Shown here: positions 20,876 through 32,036 of the stretch, one piece after another | Layout: the number at the start of each line of letters is the position of its first letter | How positions within the stretch are numbered: position 1 is the stretch's first letter | Origin: Enoplolaimus lenunculus | Taxonomy: Eukaryota; Nematoda; Enoplea; Enoplida; Thoracostomopsidae | Reading direction: 5' to 3' | NCBI GenBank assembly: GCA_030248215.1 | Contig: JASANG010002465.1 | Span: 33,251-97,250 of the forward strand | Length of the DNA: 64,000 nt | Notes under the pieces: model-generated | What the model was told of the DNA's origin: nothing | The model's database searches: none | Seen by the model: the letters and a program-made list of their open reading frames with translations, nothing else | Made by a program: the position numbers and the translations under genes

Positions 20876-23800
20876 TTAAATCTCAGAAAAACATATTTTA
20901 AACGAACCGGCTATTTGTCGGTGCCCATTAGTGCAAACATAACGAATGTATCCCTCAGTCCATTCACGAGCTACATCGAGTTCATCAGAACAGTCAGTTA
21001 CAGCTTTTGTACCTTCTTCAGTTCCCTGTATTGATTCGGCATTAATTCTTTGAACTACAGATGTTCCAATATCTAAATAGAAATATATACACTGCAAAAA
21101 GTGTCGAGCCAAATTGACTCTCTCCGAAATAGGTACGGTACTACACAGACTGTGTCAAATTCGACTCCGCCAGAGTCAAATTCGGTTCACTGATTCGCAT
21201 GTTCGACTCTAGCGGTGTCAAATTTGACTCATCATTTTTTGCAGTGTATATTTTATACATATAAATAAATAAATCAATATTCATATATGCTTAGGTAATC
21301 ACACTGGCCGCTATTTAACCTTTTCTGTAACAGGACATACTGTGAGCAACTTTAGTGAACGCTGTATTTGTGTCAATCAGTAGGTACACAATGCGCAGTG
21401 TAAACAATTACCAGACGAAGTTACCATGCAAAATCTCCACAAGACGTGATATGTGATAACCCACTTTTTCTACAGAGAAAAGACTAACATTCGGAAGCAG
21501 CTAAATTATTCGATCCTGGATTCACATTTGGTCCAGGACCGGCTTGGGCTTGAAATCGCGGCGTACGTTGTTCGTTGTTCGCACAGTTATCCAAATCAGC
21601 TTCGTATGTTTCAACCAGGACTGCAGTGTGTCCAGTCAATGTACAATTACGGGTCCATCCGCAAGCAAACAGCGATCGTCCTTCAGGAATTTCAACGCCT
21701 CCAATACTTGAAATGCAACCTGTAAAGCATCGAATTATTAACCTTTTATGAACTAAGCGTATTTCGACAATTCGCCGAGTACTTATACTTCAATGCGGGA
21801 TCGAAGCCGGACTTATTGATTACAAGTCGCTCACAAACTGCCGTTGCACCTAAATTTTATTTGCTATAGACAGACCCAAATCATTGGGATTCAAAGGAAC
21901 AATATTGTGAGAAGTGTTCTTTGAAATTTCGGCACAAATAAAGATCAGGGGCTTCCGAAATTTCAAACGTGCTAATGTTAAACAATAATCTTGCTAACTG
22001 TAGCCAAGGTATAGCACAGGGTCGTAACAGTAGTATAAGCATTTTCCTCAGTTCAAGCCTTAACATAAACAGGAGTTTACACCTAAGCCTAAGCAAGCCT
22101 ATGTGTAAGCAAAAAAAATTAGTCTAAAGCTTAACCCTTTGTCACATGAATATTTTCTATTTCTTCTGAGACCTACTTTTATGCTAGGATTCGAACTCCA
22201 GTGACTGGAGTGCGAGGCGTATACCATCACCACTCACCTATAGGAGCTTGACGCTCGAGCTCGAGGGGGCTCTCACGTCTTGTGGTGATTTAGTAGTATG
22301 TATACGTGTTGCAATTGTTAAACACGGTGCGATATATACTATTTAACGTATATACACTGCGCTGAGTTGCCTACAGGCAACTCAATGTGAGAAGAGGTTC
22401 AGCTTATTCTATTGAAGTCCCATAGAAAAAGCGTTCCACCGCTTTTAATTACGTAGTTCAAAAGATCGATTTTCAGTGGAAACAGAGGCCGACCGCGGGT
22501 TGTAGCCTGAGACCTATGTATCGTATTTACCGCAGCAAACTTTTTGTGAACGGCTCTATATGATACAACTTAGAATTTACCAACAGCAAAGCCTACCACT
22601 GTGATTATAATCTGTTTCCGTTTATGGTATTGGTTGCATCCGTTACAGCCAAATTATATAAACTCTAGTCAACTTTAACTAACCTATAACTTTGTAATTT
22701 CCGTCCGCTTGGCAAACATATTTGACACCAAATTCAACAAAAACATCCAGTACACGATAGCGTTTGTGTCCAAATTCACATATCAAATCGTCAGAAAGCG
22801 GTTGAGTTTTAGGGTTCGCTTCAGCATTCGGCAGATCGCGATGTATTCCTTCTGTAACATGTTGTTGAATAAATTTTTATTTTAAGCTTAGAATGATATG
22901 ACAAGCGCGCAAATTAGCTAACCTTTATGTGCTTTACGAGTCAGGAGTGAATGAAATGTTTGTATGCTGGATGATATGTACACCGTTAGAAATTCTTGCA
23001 AATATGAGAAAATCAGACACTTTCAGGCTTTTCTATGAACCCAACATTCGACCAGAGACAGAGTTTTCCGCTCTTCGCTAGTTGAAATGTTTATTTAGAG
23101 TCATATCGAGCTGTAAAAAATTCCCTCTCTGTCTTCTTTCAGGTATCGATATCGGTATTCGTATTTAAACTACAGCCTAAGCAAAAATAGAAAAAATTCT
23201 AAATTCCACCGTATACTTTAATGCAGTTAACGTTATTATTATGAATTTGTAGAAACCGCATAACCAATCATATTGCATCTAAACGCTCCGAGGTCTCTCT
23301 TATTGGTATCTATGATGTCAACGGTTTCATGAATTTGGTTGCATCTCATGGCCCATGTAAAAATCAGGGGCAGAACATTTTTCTGTGGGACTGCAGTATA
23401 GTAAGCTTAAAGCTTTACACTAATTGTTTTGCTTGCGTAGCATATGGTTTAAAATTACGGTTAGGCTTAGGTATAAGCTCACTCTTAAACTTAAGCTTTG
23501 GTTTAGACTTAGGTTTAGGAATATGCTTATACTACTGTTACGGCTCTGTTCTATACATCGGCTCATCTGAGCAATTACTATGGAATTTACCTGGAGCTCG
23601 AGCTGGATTAGGCGTAACAGTTGTAAGACGCAAATGACTCTTTAGATTAGCTTCTGCTATCGGTGGTACGAAGCTGTCTTGTATTTCCACGTTGGATTCA
23701 AGTTGGGTATTGCTGATTGGTGCGATTTGTCCATTTAAAAGTGTTCCATTAATCACTGGAGTTGTCCAATGTGCTGATTTTAAATCCGACAAGTGTGCGT

Positions 23801-26800
23801 TGGTGAGTGACCTTCGGTCAAGTATTGATCGCTTTATTGGCGGCGGGCCTTCTAAATTTGCAGAATGTCTCGTTTCGCCAAATCTGTTGCGTTGGTCGTT
23901 TTCATTAGCACCAAATCGTCTAACGTTTGGAAGCTCTGAAATGTTCGCTCTTTGAGCTTCTAAATTGGCGGACGGCTGACGCCAAAACTCTATAGGCAGA
24001 CTTGGTCTTCCACCAAATGTTTCTCGAGTTCTGGGTAGTTTTGGCAGCTCAAAATTTCCGGTTCTGGCTAATATAGGACCAGGTGTTGGTCGGCGACTTC
24101 CGGTAGCAACTGTTGCCCGTTTGAGCCATTCTTGGTATTGGCGTGCTAAATTGCCAGACAACACGCGTCTAGTTTGAAAGCCAGCAGGGTAGCTAGGTCG
24201 TCCCAAGATACTATTTTCTGCAGCACCTGGAGGTGGTAACGCATGTATGCCTTTCGGCTGAATCTCTCTGGAAGAAAAAGACAAATTGTCGCCCGGATCA
24301 CTTCGAAAGCTTCGTTTGTGGAACAAACCCTTGTGTATTTCGCGGTCAGAAAACTGTGGCGATTGTTTTTTCGGAATCCGAGCGCTGTACCTTAGTTCTG
24401 CAATTGTGGTTACTTTTGGATGTGAAGTAATTGCATAGCTAGTGAAATTTGGCAGCTCATTTACATACTTGTTATCTTTACTACCAGTTATAGAAGAAAT
24501 GTTAATTGTTTCTTCGACGCCTGGTCGAAATGCCGGGGCCACTGGCTTAGACCGGCCTTCAAATGTTGTGACTTCATCTTGCTCTCCAGTCCGTTGAGTA
24601 GTGACGTTAAACGGGGCAAGCTTTGATTTGACCCTTATAAGCTGCCGGCTAACACGATTATTGACCGTTCGATAGATTTTGCAGAAATATTGAAATCCAC
24701 GTGAGTTTGCCAACTGGCCAGCGGGTACTTGTTGTCCAGTATCAGTAACACAGCCTGAAATAATAAATGCCTAAAATCGCTCTTGAAAAGCAATTAGCAG
24801 AATCTATTAATTAGTCTCTACTTAAGTTGTGCTTTAAGTTTTAAAACATACCCGGGTGAATGTCGGAAAATTTTCAGGTCAAAAAGTTTTGTCGGATACA
24901 AGTTTAAATATATATAATGTTTGAATCTTTGGCCCATGTATAGAACAGGGTCGGATCGTTTTCCGGAGGGCTATAATAGAGTCAGTTTAAGCTTTACACA
25001 AATTTTTTGCTTAGGCTTAGGCTTAGGCTTGGGAATAGGCTCATCCATACGCTTAGGCTTACGCTTAGGCTTTACGATTAGGCTTAGGAATATGCTTATA
25101 CTACTGTTCCGGTCCTGTTCTATACATGGGTTGAATATTTTATCTCATTCATTGACGCGTGCCAAGCTGAGCTTAATGATGTTACATTTCTGCAATCAGA
25201 CGATTGGCTAATCAGTTAGGGTCAACAACCTGATTTGGCGCCGTCACAAATCGCTGGCAGCGCGCCAAACCAGTGTATTAGACCTTAACTCGGCAACCAA
25301 ACTTCAAATTGTAGAAAATTGAACACTACTTGTCGCAGCTTCGCACGATGTCAAATGATATATAAATGGCTTTACTTTCTGACCAACTTTTTGAGTGCCA
25401 ATTATGGAACTTGGGATCTTAAGAAAATCAAAATTTTGAAAAGTTCAAATTTGAGTGTGATATGATCTCAGGAAGTAATAAGAAGACGAAGTAGAATACG
25501 CAACGCACTCTAAGTGCATTCTTTTCTACACAGAACATACTAATGAGGTACTCTTTTCCCAGAGATTCTATATACACTGTTGGTTTTAGTTAAAACTAGA
25601 TGACGTCCTTGTGGCCACAGTAGGTAGGCATCCGAAATCACGAACTATTTACAGCCACATTGCAGAAGAGTGAACAACTTACGCGCTAGTGCATGACACA
25701 AGACATAACCACCGGGTATTGCGTTTTAGCCCGCCCACTCGCTAGTCCTAAACATATACCTAATACTAATGTTAAGTCCAAGCCTAAGCCTAACATCCCC
25801 ATAAGTGTGCCAGTTTCTCTGTCTCAAACTGATCAGTGCCCCTAATTAACATAGGTCGTTAGGTGGGTGTGGCGTACTGTTTTTCCACGGGTCTCCAATA
25901 GAGTAATCTTAAGCTTAAACTGGTTTTGCTTAGGTTTATGATTAAGCTAAGACCTAGGCTAGTTCTAGGTTTAGTCTTATGCTAAGAATTAGGCTGAGGC
26001 TTAGGTTAAGGCTTGGAATACACATATTAATACGCTTTTTTAGGCAACACTGACCCATACTCTTGGCTAAAACTCATCGTCGACTCTTGGTTTTACAAAT
26101 TTCGTATGTTTTCATCAACTTACTAATCGTCACTTGTTACACTAACGGTTAGGCTAAGGCTTAGCCTTATGAATGTATATTGATACACCCCCTGAAGCAA
26201 CTTTGGCTGATACTCTTGTCTAAGAGTGCTCATCAACTTTTGGTTTTGCAAATTTCGTTAGTGTTCATCAACTTACTGATCGCCACAGGTTCATAAACAT
26301 CGGTCTGATTATCGGCGTCTCCAATTTTCGCAACCACACGACACTTGTATAATATGCCATCATGAATAAACGTAGTCGAAGTTCGCGTTTTGTTTCCAGC
26401 CGTTGCAATCACAGCAAATCCTTCCGGAGAGCAACTCGGGACCGACGGTGACGTCCCTGGTGCGCGTTGCGTCTTGGTTGTCGGTAGCGTTTCAGCATAT
26501 TGAGGCGGATTCGTTGCATTTTCGCCGATTTCTATGCCTAAGTTTGTTTCTCTGTCAACTTTAGCCAGTTCAGTTTCAGTGATATGTCGATCGTTGTGAG
26601 CGATGCTATCATCAGGTTGTTGCTTATCGAATCCAAAATGGTTTGCCTGCGCCGGTAAAGAATTAGCTTGCAATTGTGCCAGAGATTTATTCACGTGTAG
26701 CGAATTTCCTTTTGACGGACCTGAACCAAGATCTGGTAAACCTTTACCATTGGTTAGATTGGTTATATTTGGTTCCAAAGAATCACCGGGTATAATTGGG

Positions 26801-27018
26801 GCGTGCGGTATGGTGGGTGACTTGCCGTCGATATACGATACATCGTAATAATCGTTTGTTGTGGAAAAACTTTGTAGCTGCGGGACAGTAATTTCTTCAA
26901 CTGTTTGTAGTTGGCACGGTGTAGGATAAGATAGTATTATTATAGCAATTAGACAATTGACTATTTTAGAATAGCGTTGACGTGAAACAAGTCGAGCGTC
27001 TATAGTATTTAGATTCAT
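20876..27018 (-). CDS. Secreted multidomain protein with MIG-18-like fibronectin I-type cysteine modules, 833 aa
   Basis: Coding exons, 5' to 3' on the minus strand: 27018-26277, 24754-23591, 22851-22684, 21719-21489 and 21072-20876. Every intron is GT-AG and phase 1; the sum is 2502 nt. The ATG at 27018 opens a signal peptide of about 35 residues (IVNCLIAIIILSYPTPC). Long Pro/Ser/Asn-rich linkers separate modules of the form C-x(n)-G-x2-V/I-x2-G-x(n)-Y-x-C: C196...YKC226, C249...YFC272, C660...YVC682, C693...C711, and a last one ending RYVC in exon 5. Linkers carry NIT/NLT-type glycosylation sequons. The modules resemble the nematode fibronectin type I-like domain of MIG-18-type extracellular proteins. 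That resemblance is by pattern only. An in-frame TAG lies at the exon 4 donor (GAAT|GTTAGT), so failure to splice would end the protein there. A matrix or pericellular role is inferred. Confidence 0.82.
21088..21247. mobile_element. MITE family E beside the exon 5 acceptor of the minus-strand gene
   Basis: Ends TACACTGCAAAAAGTGTCG and CATCATTTTTTGCAGTGTA. Its left edge lies about 14 bp from the AG at 21073-21074, so the polypyrimidine tract and branch region of that intron must be in or next to the element. Confidence 0.75.
22002..22445 (-). mobile_element. TTAGGC-carrying MITE, family A, interrupted by a piggyBac-type MITE
   Basis: The left part (AGCCAAGGTATAGCACAGGG ... AGTCTAAAGC) and right part (GCTTATTCTATTGAAGTCC ... 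GCGTTCC) are collinear with uninterrupted family A copies such as 41371-41534. The break falls at the TTAA in AAGCTTAAGC. It lies in the intron between exons 3 and 4 of the minus-strand gene. Confidence 0.75.
22135..22397 (-). mobile_element. piggyBac-type MITE carrying a tRNA-like segment, nested copy
   Basis: Flanked by TTAA (22131-22134) and TTCA (22398-22401), the latter one base from TTAA. Ends CCCTTTGTCACATGAATATT and GAGTTGCCTACAGGCAACTC...GTGAGAAGAGG. The internal tRNA-like segment has TTCGAACTCC (B box complement) and CACCACTCACCTATAGG (A box complement). The host sequence on both sides is a TTAGGC element, so this insertion is the younger of the two. Confidence 0.8.
23350..23562 (+). 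mobile_element. TTAGGC-carrying MITE, family A, in intron 2 of the minus-strand gene
   Basis: Ends GGCCCATGTAAAAATCAGGGG and CTCTGTTCTATACATCGGC. Internal TTAGGC units are diverged. Its edge is 27 bp inside the intron from the exon 2 donor at 23589-23590. Confidence 0.75.
24931..25132 (+). mobile_element. TTAGGC-carrying MITE, family A, intron 1 of the minus-strand gene
   Basis: Ends GGCCCATGTATAGAACAGGG and CCTGTTCTATACATGGG, a clean inverted repeat of about 18 bp. Two TTAGGC blocks are separated by GGGAATAGGCTCATCC. Confidence 0.8.
25577..25745 (-). repeat. Dispersed repeat D, inverted relative to 59228-59367
   Basis: Shares, in reverse complement, TGACGTCC, GAAGAGTGAACAACTTAC, GCTAGTGCATGACACA and ACCGGGTATTGC with the 59-kb copy. 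It lies in intron 1 of the minus-strand gene. Element ends are not clear. Confidence 0.6.
25985..26290 (-). repeat. 153-bp tandem duplication spanning the exon 1 donor of the secreted-protein gene
   Basis: The real donor region at 26269-26280 (CAACTTACTGAT) recurs 153 bp away at 26116-26127 (CAACTTACTAAT). Flanking words match at the same offset: GATACTCTTG / CATACTCTTG, TTGGTTTTGCAAATTTCGT / TTGGTTTTACAAATTTCGT. The intronic copy keeps a donor-like AGTAAGTTGATG on the minus strand. The duplicated segment also holds TTAGGC-like words from a decayed element. Confidence 0.75.
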
Positions 27019-29100
27019 AAGTGATTTAGATATAGCGCGATTGTACTGAAATTTAAAATTAATATGTCACAGTCTTAGTAAAAGTCTAAAGTCGTGGTAC
27101 AATTTTTAATGCAACGCAAATGGATTTGATTCCAGCAATTTTTTTCAAACATTTAGCAATCATGATAATGCTTTGGTTTGACAACAAAATTGCTATATTA
27201 TTTGATGATGCAAAATTCTGCAATGCATTGCGCTATCGCCAGCTATTAAGGAAATGAAAATAAATTCAGTGAACAAAGTAAATAAAAATTGTCATGAAAC
27301 TGCAAAAAGAGAAACAAATGTATTCTTAGCAAAACTTAGTGAAATTAATTCTAAAATTTGCAACGATAACGTCTTAAAGCATGTGTAGGAGACCAAGGCT
27401 CTGGGTAATTTCTAAATAGATGGCCAAGTTTTTAATTGCAAAACCAGGTTATTCTCTGTTATACAACAAGTCTCAAAATACGTATGTCGTGCATTCCAGC
27501 TTTAATAATATAAACATAATAGCAATGGCTGGGTTTCTGAAATCTTACTTAAGTATTCACTTAAGTTGTACTTAAGTATATAATTACTTAAGTCGCCGAC
27601 TTAAGTAAATACTTAAATTTTCGTGCACAACCAAAGAAGCGCCAAATAACGACTATTGCCATGGCACGAAACTAACAGTTTGGCTTTAGGTTAAGGAGGC
27701 ATCATGAGTCTGCAATTTCAATTTAGACCAAGGTTAGTATGCCTGTGTGGTTAATTTGTAGTATATCAAAATTAGTCAGCGACTTAAGTATTTACTTAAC
27801 TTAAGTACGCTTTTAAAAACGGCAAAATAGTTTAGCAATTACTTTGCCCGTACTTAAGTACTAAGTGGTACGTAAAGTAGTGTTTCGTAAACCCAGCCAA
27901 TTTCTCGAATTCAAGTACACACCATACAAATAAGTTCTCCCAATCGGTAAGTTTTCTACCTTTAGACAGACTTCCGCTAAAATATGGTGACATTACAGAA
28001 GCAAATTTGCCAAACCTTATGACCTAATTGTATATCAAGAACGAATAATCTTCGATGCAAAATGACATTCAGTCTGTGGAACAGTGATATTGTTAACTTT
28101 TTCCTGAACATTTCAAGGTATAATAATATATTCAACATTCACGGCTAATTTGTCAACGTCTGCTGGTGTGAATTAAATCCATACATGGTCGTTTAAGTAT
28201 TTATAAATATTTTAGCCTTGGACTGTAAATAATTTAAACAAGATAGCGAGAAAATTGTAAAAGTCTTTTGTTATCTTTTTCACAAAACATGACCGTGGTA
28301 CAGAAAATATCACAGCGTTAAAGTTGAAAAATTCCGTATTTTTAAGTTTGTTTCATTTTGCATGATCATAATCAGATCAATGGTTTGAGTAAAATTATTT
28401 TCTCAATTTTACTTAAAATCACTAAAAAAAGTATCGAGAAAAATTTTGGATACTTTTTTCCAGATACTCATTGTAAAAATTAAAGAAAGTTAATCAAAAC
28501 ATTTAGTTGTCCATTGATCATGATTAAATTTAAGATATTTTTTATTTGTGAAATTCGTTCTTAAACTCTATTATTGAATTAATTCTGGTTGATAGAATGT
28601 TTTCAAACGCATCGGACCTCTTTATTTTGATTGAAATTTGTTTTTAAATTGAACACTTTCACTCATTTTTAAATGAGGCTGGAAGGTTTTGCAAAAAAAT
28701 AATACTAACGCAAAAATTCGGTTTCGGCTGTGAAATATTACAAATATATACATGAAATGTGATGTTTTCATGCAACATTTACGCCATTCGGAAGATATAT
28801 TCTCGCTTTCTACCTTGTCAAAAGGTTTAAAGATTCGGGTCTAAAATAATTCGCTTCTTAAAATGTTAGCAGAAATAGCAGCGCTAGTGTAAAAACCACA
28901 TTTTATAAACAGTTGGAACGAAAAAATGTTATATAAAATTGAAGTTTATTGTTAAAAACTTTTGGACCATAATTTTATAATAACGTCCTGCGCATCAGGC
29001 CTAAGCCTAACCGTAAGTCTGATACTAAACGCAAACCTAATCACAAACCATCACTCTCAGTGTCTAAATTTGCAAGTCTGCCTGTATCCTACTTAGTAGG
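27019..29100. other. Divergent intergenic region 5' of the secreted-protein gene
   Basis: The promoter of the minus-strand gene should lie here, but no core promoter motif can be defended. Apart from the family G MITE at 27526-27899 the sequence is AT-rich with no exon. Confidence 0.4.
27526..27899. mobile_element. MITE family G with internal ACTTAAGT palindromes
   Basis: Ends TGGCTGGGTTTCTGAAATC and GTTTCGTAAACCCAGCCA. Each flank carries a cluster of CTTAAGTA/TACTTAAGT words, so the flanks could pair over about 60 bp. Confidence 0.75.
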
Positions 29101-29344
29101 TCATTGTATTTTGTACAGTTCAAGCATTTTAAGCTCAGAAATATCGCTCAATTTCTGGTAGTCATTGTATTTTGTACAGTTCAAGCATTTTAAGCTCAGA
29201 AATATCGCTCAATTTCTGGTAGTCATTGTATTTTGTACAGTTCAAGCATTTTAAGCTCAGAAATATCGCTCAATTTCTGGTAGTCATTGTATTTTGTACA
29301 GTTCAAGCATTTTAAGCTCAGAAATATCGCTCAATTTCTGGTAG
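29101..29344. repeat. 61-bp tandem repeat, four copies
   Basis: Four apparently identical units start at 29101, 29162, 29223 and 29284; each begins TCATTGTATTTTGTACAG and ends CAATTTCTGGTAG. The lack of differences points to recent expansion or homogenisation. Confidence 0.95.
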
Positions 29345-31031
29345 TTTCAGCCTCGAATCCAAAATTTTTGTTTATACGGAAGTTTGTGAAAATTGCCATA
29401 ATTAAACAGCTATTGGTCTTTATTTTTATAAACTTTGCTCATGTAGCCTTAATTTTGCCTTTCATAAAAAAGTTGCTTCTGTAGCAAAACAAATTCTTCT
29501 TAGTATTTTTTATTTTGTTCTAGCTTAAAATAGATTGTTCGAATACATACTAACACCATCCTCTGTTGTCATGTATTCATATGCGTGTCCCGTCTCGCTG
29601 ACCCATTTACGGGCTGCTTGTAATTTCTGTTTTTACACACTGATTGGGCATTTCTTCAGTTCCTTTGTTTACACAAATGTGGGATAACTCACTAACAACC
29701 AAACATTTTGAATAAATTTTGTGCTACTTTTTTCAAGGAAGCTGTTACCCATTAAACCTCCGCATTTTCGAAGGACCCTAAAACAGGATGCTGGTCATCG
29801 TCCCTCCAAGCCCCCGATGCAAAGCAATTTAGTATTCAGACAGCGTAAATCGTTGATAAAGTACTTTTGGAGCCGTGACAGAGGACCGATTAGCTGGAGA
29901 GCTTAGAAACAAAAGTTCCCTTGCTGCTAAGGGTCCTGTCATATTGTGTTGGGTTTGGGAAGGGGCAGCAGTGCCCTTAAATGAGCAAATTGGATGAAGG
30001 ATACTCAGTTCCTGAAACGATGCAAGGGGAAGATTCCCACATTGGATGAAAGTATAAATGTGCTAATTGCTGTTCTTCCCATATTCTTCAATCAGCATAC
30101 GTAATTAGTTGTCGCACGGCTATTTGTTCTTTCGAAATATGAATGCACGCTGCTGGGATACGTCAAGTCGTTTACATATTATTCTATTTAGTGGTGTTTT
30201 GAATAAGCATTGCAAATCTCACAATGCAAACCGCGTGGTCGCATTAGCAAACATTTATCTTAACTGATTATTAGGCGCTTGCCGCTTTCTGCTAAGTTAA
30301 TGATCAAGGCTTAGACTTAGATAATATCTTATGCAAAGGTTTAGGCTTAGGATTAGGCCTTTGGGTATATTAACCTTTTCCAAAACCTAAGCCTAAATTT
30401 ATGCCTAAGCCTAAATTTATGCCTAAGCCCGAGCATTGTAATTGTTTTTTAACGTATATATCTCCGTAATTTTTGAAATATATTTTACAATTAACATAAA
30501 TTTGACGTTTAACAAAAAATAATGCAGTTTTGGTTCTTAACGAAAAATTAATCTAAAGCTTAAGCTTATTTCATTCCAGACTCGCAGAAAAAACCAATTC
30601 ATATCTCTTACACTCTCAACTAAAGTTCAACGGAACATTTTTGCCATACCAGTATATAATTCAGTGATAACCAGCCGTGATTAAGTGTTACGTTAAACAA
30701 ATTATATTGAAATGAATGTGAATTTTTAAGCTCAAAATTGTTTTGATAGCAAAACAGGCATAAATATTCCTCAAAAATAAAGATCCATTTGGACATTTTT
30801 TGTTGCCGTTATCGAAACTTTGCGTTGAGTTACGAGCGTCGGAACATCCCAGTTAAAAACTATGCACCCTGCTCAATGCTCACCACTCAAGTTCAACTTG
30901 TCACTTCCTGATTCCGACGTTCAAGCGACATTCTCAACTTGATTGCAAGAGTCGTAGGCTAACGGTATTCAACCTGGGTTCAGGCATACATAAACAAAAT
31001 ATGAAAACGAATATTAGAATGGAAGATTTTC
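29345..31031. other. Intergenic DNA with decayed TTAGGC words, no gene seen
   Basis: No supported exon. CTTAGGCTTAGG/CCTAAGCC words at 30305-30440 and the tail AATCTAAAGCTTAAGCTTATT at 30551 mark a strongly decayed family A element. Confidence 0.4.
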
Positions 31032-31232
31032 GGCTCAATTAAAGAAGAGGGCGGACCTGTTTTTCTCTGGACTGCAATAAAGTAAGTTTAAGTTTTAGAC
31101 CAATTTTTACGCTTAGGCTTACTTTGGCTTAGACTTAGGCTTTCACTTTAAGACTTAGTCGGAATATTTAGGCTAATGTTTGGGTTTAATAATATGCGTA
31201 TGCTACTATTATGGTTCTGATATACATTGGCC
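31032..31232 (+). mobile_element. TTAGGC-carrying MITE, family A, diverged
   Basis: Right end GGTTCTGATATACATTGGCC; left end GGCTCAATTAAAGAAGAGGG. The internal GCTTAGGC words are diverged but in the usual order. Confidence 0.6.
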
Positions 31233-31368
31233 AAATTTGCTAACGTAAAACAAATGGAAATTTCAACAAATATGCATAGGTTCTATTTAAATTATTTAAG
31301 TTCCGTGCAGTACTGACTGGAAATGACCATGCCCAGTTGAAATCTGTGAAAACTTCTATATTAACTTA

Positions 31369-31555
31369 GGCCAATGTTCAGAACACGGGCGGAACAGTGT
31401 TATAACTATATTCCTAAGCCTAAGCCTAAGCGTAAGAATCAGCATATTCCTAAGCCTAAATCTAAGCTTAACCCGAAGCCAAGCAAAAAAATTAGCTAAA
31501 GCTTACGCTTACTCTATTCTAGTCCCACAGAAAAACGTTCAGCCTCCTTACATGG
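31369..31555 (-). mobile_element. TTAGGC-carrying MITE, family A
   Basis: Left end GGCCAATGTTCAGAACACGGG, then CCTAAGCC runs, the spacer GTAAGAATCAGCATATTCC, and CTAGTCCCACAGAAAAACGTTC. It lies 136 bp from the oppositely oriented copy at 31032. Confidence 0.75.
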
Positions 31556-31833
31556 ATCATAACTTACAACAAAGCTTGCGTTCAGCTTTAAGTTTTCGAA
31601 TTCTGAGTCCCAGTTATGTACTTTCAATGCTGTTAAAAATAAAGACACGAATATTCTTTCAAAACTATAATATACCTAAGTCTCTCTTACAATCTATTGG
31701 AATGATTAAACTATTTTCAAGTGACTTTAAGTTCTTTAAAATGACCCATTTAAGAGCTATGTACGCTTCTGAATACTCACAGTTCCAGTTGAACTCAACG
31801 TTGTCGAAATGCTCACGTTAAAGTGTGACACAA

Positions 31834-32036
31834 TCAGCGGCGAATCCAACAATTTTAGAATTGGGTGGGCGGGTTTGCAAAAGTTAAGAAACGCAATTTT
31901 CACTGTACGCTACCGATATTGGTGCCTATTTTCTGCGGGGGAAAATTGTAAGGTAGACGTAACTTTATCGATTTAGCACAAAAAAATTTCTGACAGGAAG
32001 GGAGGTGTATGCTTCCCCTCTGGATCCGTTAGTGGA
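31834..32036. mobile_element. Element with CGGATCC-type ends (family K)
   Basis: Left GCGGCGAATCCAAC and right CTCTGGATCCGTTAGTGG resemble each other inverted. The interior shares TCTGACAGG and GAAACGCAATTTT-like words with 53376-53656. Confidence 0.5.

Noticed and set aside
23692-23955. 87-codon plus-strand frame and similar frames near 18427-18840 and 26603-26848
   Set aside because: They lie antisense to well-supported exons and are shadows of them.
29721-29906. Short frame with KQDAGHRPSKPPMQ
   Set aside because: Too short, no splice signals, no family.
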